From the NCBI GenBank assembly GCA_021648745.1, contig JAKISE010000097.1, positions 1 to 11,683 on the forward strand: a stretch of 11,683 nt of DNA. The letters run 5' to 3'. This stretch comes from Cyclobacteriaceae bacterium (GTDB lineage Bacteria; Bacteroidota; Bacteroidia; Cytophagales; Cyclobacteriaceae). Position 1 is the first letter of the stretch. Every line of letters starts with the position of its first letter. The notes beneath the pieces are model-generated. The model saw only the letters and a program-made list of their open reading frames with translations, made no database searches and had not been told where the DNA came from. Shown piece by piece: positions 7,613 through 11,683 of this stretch. Position numbers and translations under genes: made by a program.

Positions 7613-8299
7613 ATGCAAAAATTAACCCTATCGATCATTGCATTTGTTTTAGCATTTGCAGTTCAAGCTCAGAAAAAAGAAACCCGTCAAGTAGGCGAAT
7701 TCGACTATGTATCGTTTGGTATCAGTGGTAAACTTATAATTACCCAAGGCAATTCTAACAGCTTAGTTTTAGAAGGCGATGCCGATGATCTAGAAAAGAT
7801 TGAAACCTATGTAAGTGGAGGAAAACTAAAAATAAGAAAAGAGGACAATAGTTGGTTTGGAGACAATATGGATGATGTAACTGTAAAGGTTACATTGGTA
7901 AATTTTACAGGAGCTGGTGTCAGCGGATCAGGCAAAATAACCAACAGCAATAACCTAAGAGGCAAAAATGTAAGCTTAAGTGTAAGTGGGTCTGGAAAAG
8001 TAGACCTGTATGTTGAGTGTGAAACTATGGAAACCCATATTTCTGGTTCAGGTAGAATTACACTTGAAGGAAGGGCATCCTCCAACGACCTTCATATTAG
8101 TGGATCTGGAGGAATTAACTCTAGCGAGTTTGATACCAATAAATTGGAGGCTCACATTAGTGGGTCCGGCTCTGCTAAAGTAAAAGTAAAGGACGAAATT
8201 GATGCGCATATCAGTGGCAGTGGTAGCATCCGCTACATAGGAAACCCTTCTAAAATTAGAGAGAAAGTAAGCGGAAGCGGAAGCGTACGAAGTATGTAA
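7613..8299 (+). CDS. Secreted head-GIN domain (DUF2807) protein with seven SGSG repeats
   Basis: I choose the ATG at 7613 (228 residues) over the frame open from 7541, because residues 1-20 (MQKLTLSIIAFVLAFAVQAQ) then form a clean Sec signal with an A-Q-A-Q cleavage region. The mature protein matches the head-GIN/DUF2807 family, named for its G, I and N-rich turns and predicted to form a parallel beta-helix-like stack. The C-terminal half contains seven SGSG tetrads at residues 104, 125, 144, 163, 183, 201 and 220, spaced 18-21 apart, most preceded by H-I or V. Each would be a turn on one rung. These proteins are sometimes labelled putative autotransporter adhesins, but no biochemical function is established. 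There is no T9SS tail or lipobox, so it is likely periplasmic or loosely exported. The inverted repeat at 8308 starts eight bases after the stop codon. Confidence 0.85.
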   Translation: MQKLTLSIIAFVLAFAVQAQKKETRQVGEFDYVSFGISGKLIITQGNSNSLVLEGDADDLEKIETYVSGGKLKIRKEDNSWFGDNMDDVTVKVTLVNFTGAGVSGSGKITNSNNLRGKNVSLSVSGSGKVDLYVECETMETHISGSGRITLEGRASSNDLHISGSGGINSSEFDTNKLEAHISGSGSAKVKVKDEIDAHISGSGSIRYIGNPSKIREKVSGSGSVRSM

Positions 8300-8307
8300 A
8301 CCCTAAG

Positions 8308-8481
8308 TTTAACCCGAAATATGCAATAGAAATTCTATTACTAATACAAACTGCTGCAAATCAGTCGTTTTACTAAGTTTATCCTCTTAACCATAGCGGT
8401 GCTATGCTTTTCGAATATAAACTTCTGATTTATTGTATTTTGTCTTCTCATTACGAATTCTATTGCATAATCCGGGTTTAA
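8308..8481. repeat. 174-bp imperfect foldback (long inverted repeat), possible MITE-like remnant or long RNA hairpin
   Basis: The two halves pair in a nested order around a centre near 8399. The outer arms (8308-8334 with 8481-8455) match at 22 of 27 positions, including a perfect 12-bp core TATGCAATAGAA. Inside them lie AAATCAG (8358-8364) with CTGATTT (8425-8431), then AAGTTTAT (8375-8382) with ATAAACTT (8417-8424), then CATAGC (8392-8397) with GCTATG (8401-8406) around a GGT loop. TTTAA occurs in direct orientation at both ends (8308-8312 and 8477-8481) and could be a target duplication flanking CCCG...CGGG termini, although TTAA is itself palindromic. No coding frame is present. It could be a decayed miniature transposable element, or a structured 3' end of the upstream gene. 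There is no terminal T-run of terminator type. Confidence 0.6.
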
Positions 8482-8495
8482 TCAACATTTGAAAG

Positions 8496-8538
8496 AGATG
8501 TGCATCAATTAATCTATTGCTGCACCTCTATATTTTTG
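8496..8538 (+). promoter_or_regulatory. Possible -7 element and adjacent small inverted repeat upstream of the 598-residue protein gene
   Basis: The gap 8300-8683 holds the foldback element and, after it, about 200 AT-rich bases without a gene. Within these, TATTTTTG (8531-8538) exactly fits TAnnTTTG. Just upstream, AGATGTGCA (8496-8504) pairs with TGCACCTCT (8521-8529) with one mismatch. No TTTG is found at a proper -33 distance, and the leader would be about 140 bases, so this is tentative. I see nothing else convincing up to 8683. Confidence 0.25.
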
Positions 8539-8683
8539 TTAAATTTCACCTATCGTTGTTTGTATATTATTTAGGAATTGTTAGCTTATTATAATAATTA
8601 AAGAACAGATTTCTTAAAAAATAAAGAAGTTCCGTCATAGCTTCTTAAAGAGTAGTATCTTTCCACTTTAATTAACATAGAAT

Positions 8684-10480
8684 ATGACGACAAAGATAAA
8701 ATCGCACTCTTTTCATATTCCAGTTATGGGAACTGGGTTTACAATTGATTCACCCATTAAAGTGGCACAATATGGCATTTCGTCAGTAATTTCATTGGTA
8801 GATGATTTACTGATTGAGAAAATGAGGGAATTCTATTCTAAAAATATCAATGAACCATTTCATGAAATTTCGAATAAAATAGAAGATTACCGTGCCAAAC
8901 GAATTACAGCTTACCTTAACTTGGTTGACAAAATTGTTGAAGATAAATTCGAAGAACTAAAAAATTCGATAAAGGAATCTAGTGCTACTTTTGATAAGTA
9001 TATGCATATGTTACCTAACATATCAGAAGTAAAGCAAAAATTTCAAGAATTTTCGAGCCAATCTTACTCTAAGCAAGACTTACTTGATTGGGCACATAAG
9101 CACCTAACAACAGGCAGCATTGATGTAAATATCATGACTAAGCTTGATAAGGTAAATTATAGAGGAGATGAAGAATTGCCATCTATACACAATGATGCGC
9201 ATGCTGCTCTTCGTGGTTATGCCAATAGTGACTTAGAATCCTCAATCATATTTTCTGCAGGAATGAACCCAAGACTTTATGGGTACATTGGTGAGTTCGA
9301 AGATTTTTATCCTGATGAAAATGGGTACATAAAAAAGAAAATTGTAATTAAAGTTAGTGATTACCGATCAGCAATGATTCAAGGTAAATTTTTAGCAAAA
9401 AAAGGATTATGGGTTTCAGAATATAGAATTGAATCAGGTTTAAATTGCGGAGGTCATGCTTTTGCAACCGAAGGCCTTTTAATGGGTCCTATATTAAAAG
9501 AGTTTAAAATACATAGAGAGGAACTTATTAACGATACGCATTCCGTGTTATGCGATGGATTAAAGGCTAAGGATAGACATATTCCTACCTTGCCTCTTCC
9601 ATTAAAAATTACAACACAAGGTGGTGTAGGCACTGCCGAAGAACATGATTTTCTATTGGATGAATACAACCTTGATTCTGTCGGATGGGCTTCTCCGTTT
9701 TTATTAGTGCCTGAAGCATCTACAGTTGACGATCACACATTACAGCAATTGGCAAAGGCCAAAGAAGAAGATCTCTATTTAAGTGGTATTTCACCTTTAG
9801 GTGTTCCATTTAATACCTTAAGAGGAAATACTCAAGACGATATTAAACACGCTAAAATAGACAGTGGACGACCAGGAAGTTCTTGTCCGAAACAATTTTT
9901 GGTATCTAGTAAAGAATTTTCTGATCGAGCAATTTGTACAGCTTCACGCCAGTTTCAACGAATTAAGATTAAAGAATTAGACGCTCAAGAAGACTTGAGT
10001 AGTGTAGATCGTAAAATTACCTTCGATAAGATAACCAACAAGTCGTGTATTTGTGTAGGACTTGGAACCTCTGCTATGCGAGTGGCAAACTTTGATGTAA
10101 AAGGAGAAGGAGTTTCTATTTGCCCAGGACCTAATTTAGCCTATTTCTCTAGTATAGTTCCGTTACAACAAATGGTTGGTCATATTTATGGCAATGCCAA
10201 AGTTGCTTTAAGTGCTCACCGCCCTAATATGTTTATGAAAGAGCTTAAAATGTATATCAAACATTTAAGAGAAAAAATGGACGGTATTACCGAAGCCACA
10301 ACTGATAGACAGTTAAAAGGCCTAGCTGAATTTCAAAATAACTTAATGGATGGTGTTCATTATTACCAAGAGCTTGCTGAAAAAATGATTGATAGAGCAG
10401 AGGAGTCTGCCACTAAAATTAAGCAGGACATTGATGCATTAAAAATGGAACTGATGGGACTAGAGTTGGTGCCTGCATAA
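8684..10480 (+). CDS. Conserved-hypothetical protein, putative TIM-barrel flavoenzyme-like (nitronate monooxygenase/FabK-like) with cysteine-rich C-terminal half
   Basis: A soluble 598-residue protein with no signal peptide or membrane segment. I do not recognise a characterised family. The N-terminus HIPVMGTGFTIDSPIKVAQ (11-29) followed by GISSVIS resembles the first strands of nitronate monooxygenase/enoyl-reductase (FabK, PfaD) barrels, which open with a conserved glycine loop. LNCGGH (253-258) resembles their EAGGH motif with its active histidine. TTQGGVGTAEEHDFLL (310-325) resembles the strand-loop that binds FMN phosphate. A helical insert lies at about 45-135. After residue 360 come conserved-looking cysteines C401 (GSSCPK), C418 (AICTAS), C455/C457 (SCICVG) and C480 (SICPG), which could hold an Fe-S cluster or disulfide. 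The last 70 residues are predicted helical or coiled coil. The gene stands alone and ends in a strong terminator. The flavoenzyme reading is inference. Confidence 0.5.
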   Translation: MTTKIKSHSFHIPVMGTGFTIDSPIKVAQYGISSVISLVDDLLIEKMREFYSKNINEPFHEISNKIEDYRAKRITAYLNLVDKIVEDKFEELKNSIKESSATFDKYMHMLPNISEVKQKFQEFSSQSYSKQDLLDWAHKHLTTGSIDVNIMTKLDKVNYRGDEELPSIHNDAHAALRGYANSDLESSIIFSAGMNPRLYGYIGEFEDFYPDENGYIKKKIVIKVSDYRSAMIQGKFLAKKGLWVSEYRIESGLNCGGHAFATEGLLMGPILKEFKIHREELINDTHSVLCDGLKAKDRHIPTLPLPLKITTQGGVGTAEEHDFLLDEYNLDSVGWASPFLLVPEASTVDDHTLQQLAKAKEEDLYLSGISPLGVPFNTLRGNTQDDIKHAKIDSGRPGSSCPKQFLVSSKEFSDRAICTASRQFQRIKIKELDAQEDLSSVDRKITFDKITNKSCICVGLGTSAMRVANFDVKGEGVSICPGPNLAYFSSIVPLQQMVGHIYGNAKVALSAHRPNMFMKELKMYIKHLREKMDGITEATTDRQLKGLAEFQNNLMDGVHYYQELAEKMIDRAEESATKIKQDIDALKMELMGLELVPA

Positions 10481-10501
10481 GATTAGTTATTGTTAAATTT
10501 T

Positions 10502-10537
10502 AAAAAGGTCTTAGAATGTAAATTCTAAGACCTTTTT
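10502..10537. terminator. Strong intrinsic terminator after the 598-residue protein gene, potentially bidirectional
   Basis: A perfect 16-bp stem (10502-10517 with 10522-10537) around a four-base GTAA loop. The 3' arm ends in TTTTT on the plus strand and the 5' arm begins with AAAAA, so the minus strand reads equally well. It lies 21 bases after the stop codon at 10480 and separates this gene from the DUF4386 gene. Confidence 0.9.
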
Positions 10538-10643
10538 ATGTAAAACAATCATCCGATTAATAATTTCGTTTAGCTTGGTAACAAAAACTGTATTAATTCG
10601 TCTTCAACAAAAGCATTGGTTAAACTAAAATTGGGATCGATTT

Positions 10644-11300
10644 ATGAAAGAGCTATCAAAACAAACAACAGTAACTATTTTAAGAGCACTTTACCCTATT
10701 TGGATGGCTACTGGAATATTTAGTCTTATATATGTTCCATCGACACTAATTATTCGTAGTGATGCCACAACTACAGCAGCAAACATTATAGCGAATGAGT
10801 TTTTATTCAGAGCTGGCATTGCCGGTAGCCTGATTACTCAATTGATATATATAATTGTTGTACTATTATTATATAGGTTATTTGAAACGGTAAATAAAAA
10901 TCAATCCATTCTTATGGTTGTTCTAGCCCTAGTTGCCGTACCAATAGCAATGCTTAATATACTTAATGACCTGGGTGCGCTTTTGCAAGTAAGCAATCCT
11001 GTACAAATGATGCTCTTTATTGAATTAAGCAAACAAGGAACGCTCATTGCCCAAATATTTTGGGGCTTATGGCTTTTCCCACTCGGATATTTAATTTACC
11101 AATCAAGATACTTTCCCAAAGTAATAGGGATTGTGGTTATAATTGGCGGCTTTGGATATATATTACTTTCGTTTATAGCAATACTCTTTCCGAATTCAAC
11201 AACTCTATTGTCTATATTTGATGTGATGACCATAGGTGAAGTTGTCTTTATCGCTTGGCTTATCTTCTTAGGAGCTAAGCTTCCTAAAAAATCAACTTAG
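10644..11300 (+). CDS. DUF4386 family multi-pass membrane protein
   Basis: The 218-residue inner-membrane protein has about six hydrophobic helices (roughly 13-34, 55-79, 89-110, 130-150, 158-181 and 188-210). It matches DUF4386 in length, in the N-terminal arrangement with a short loop after helix 1, and in helix 4-5 features such as FWGLWLFPLGYLIYQSRYFPK (given here in part). No function is known for the family; members occur widely in Bacteroidota, Actinobacteria and Firmicutes, often as stand-alone genes. It has no operon partner here: a strong terminator precedes it, and rpsF 132 bases downstream has its own promoter. The ATG at 10644 begins just before the first helix, and upstream I see no clear promoter. 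Confidence 0.85.
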   Translation: MKELSKQTTVTILRALYPIWMATGIFSLIYVPSTLIIRSDATTTAANIIANEFLFRAGIAGSLITQLIYIIVVLLLYRLFETVNKNQSILMVVLALVAVPIAMLNILNDLGALLQVSNPVQMMLFIELSKQGTLIAQIFWGLWLFPLGYLIYQSRYFPKVIGIVVIIGGFGYILLSFIAILFPNSTTLLSIFDVMTIGEVVFIAWLIFLGAKLPKKST

Positions 11301-11378
11301 TTCCAAGGGTAGTGTTAAGCTTGATACATTTATATGAGGTCAGTTAACTCTTAGTAAAACCTTAACTTACTAATAAAC

Positions 11379-11398
11379 ATTGCTTTTAGAAAAGCAAT
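11379..11398. repeat. Perfect 20-bp palindrome overlapping the rpsF promoter
   Basis: ATTGCTTTT (11379-11387) and AAAAGCAAT (11390-11398) form a perfect 9-bp inverted repeat separated by AG. It covers the putative -33 element and most of the spacer to the -7 element, a position where a dimeric repressor or activator could act. As RNA it lies upstream of the expected start, so it is more likely a DNA site than a transcript hairpin. Confidence 0.65.
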
Positions 11399-11410
11399 TA
11401 ACTACTTTTG
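11379..11410 (+). promoter_or_regulatory. rpsF promoter
   Basis: ATTG (11379-11382) is followed after 20 bases by TACTTTTG (11403-11410). The latter is an exact match to the Bacteroidota -7 consensus TAnnTTTG, and the spacing fits the TTTG-type -33 element with one mismatch. The start codon is at 11433, so the leader would be about 15-18 bases, typical for this phylum. No Shine-Dalgarno sequence is seen; the leader is A-rich. Confidence 0.7.
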
Positions 11411-11432
11411 CACTCCAAAATAATTATAAATA

Positions 11433-11683
11433 ATGAACAATTACGAGACGGTATTCATTCTTACTCCCGTTTTATCTGATGATCAGGTAAAGGATGCTGT
11501 CAAAGGGTATTCTAAAATACTCAAAGACAGTGGTGCAAAGATTGTAAATGAAGAAAATTGGGGCTTAAAAAAATTAACTTACCAAATTGGTCACAAATCA
11601 ACTGGGTTTTATTGCCTTATTGAGTTTGATGCCGAAGGAGGTGCTGTTGCAAAGCTCGAAACTGAGTACAAACGAGATGAGCG
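11433..11683 (+). CDS. rpsF: 30S ribosomal protein bS6 (partial, 3' end off the window)
   Basis: The first 83 residues are present, starting MNNYETVFILTPVLSDDQ and containing the family-typical WGLKKLTYQI and a following GFYCLIEFDAEG strand. bS6 is about 100-130 residues in Bacteroidota, so roughly the last third or so is cut off. It binds 16S rRNA in the platform of the small subunit together with bS18. In this phylum rpsF is normally followed by rpsR and rplI, which would lie beyond the window. The start is fixed by the ATG directly after an A-rich leader and a strong -7 element. The sequence is intact as far as it goes. Confidence 0.97.
   Translation, partial: MNNYETVFILTPVLSDDQVKDAVKGYSKILKDSGAKIVNEENWGLKKLTYQIGHKSTGFYCLIEFDAEGGAVAKLETEYKRDE

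Noticed and set aside
8625..8645. AAGAAG...CTTCTT inverted repeat upstream of the 598-residue protein gene
   Set aside because: Six base pairs with an 11-base loop is expected by chance in AT-rich DNA.
1..11683. CRISPR arrays, tRNA/rRNA genes, phage or transposase genes, defence systems
   Set aside because: Looked for on both strands by eye; no repeat-spacer pattern, RNA gene or transposase/integrase motif found.

Overview
The window looks like a piece of chromosome from an AT-rich Bacteroidota bacterium, probably in the Cytophagales/Flavobacteriia range. The supporting signs are: a C-terminal tail of the type IX secretion system (T9SS) kind; a head-GIN (DUF2807) protein; a LytTR regulator with a multi-helix membrane N-terminus; a DUF4386 membrane protein; matches to the Bacteroidota -7 promoter motif TAnnTTTG; and few recognisable Shine-Dalgarno sites. 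The genus cannot be read from the sequence alone.

Layout. Everything from base 1 to 7473 is on the minus strand and everything from 7613 to the end is on the plus strand, so the strand switch is a divergent intergenic region at 7474-7612. In minus-strand transcription order the left half holds: a saccharopine/lysine-6-dehydrogenase-like NAD(P) enzyme (7473-6349); an NhaC-type Na+/H+ antiporter (6255-4816) followed four bases later by a DEDDy 3'-5' exonuclease (4811-4224); a small four-helix membrane protein (4181-3786); a secreted protein with a T9SS tail (3623-1944) followed closely by a lipoprotein with a clan-A glycoside-hydrolase-like barrel (1899-835); and the 5' part of a LytTR membrane regulator that runs off the left edge (622-1).

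The right half holds: a secreted head-GIN protein with seven SGSG repeats (7613-8299); a 174-bp foldback (long inverted repeat) element (8308-8481); a 598-residue protein that I read as an uncharacterised TIM-barrel flavoenzyme-like protein with a cysteine-rich C-terminal half (8684-10480), closed by a strong 16-bp terminator hairpin; a DUF4386 membrane protein (10644-11300); and the start of rpsF, ribosomal protein bS6 (11433 to the edge), with a clear promoter overlapped by a perfect 20-bp palindrome.

How the genes relate. The secreted protein and the lipoprotein are spaced like an operon and both act outside the cytoplasm, which suggests a small carbohydrate-processing pair without SusC/SusD. 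NhaC and the exonuclease are almost certainly co-transcribed, but no functional link is evident. The other genes look like independent housekeeping or conserved-hypothetical units. There is no phage, CRISPR, tRNA, rRNA or insertion-sequence transposase. The least explained items are the 598-residue protein and the foldback element in front of it.
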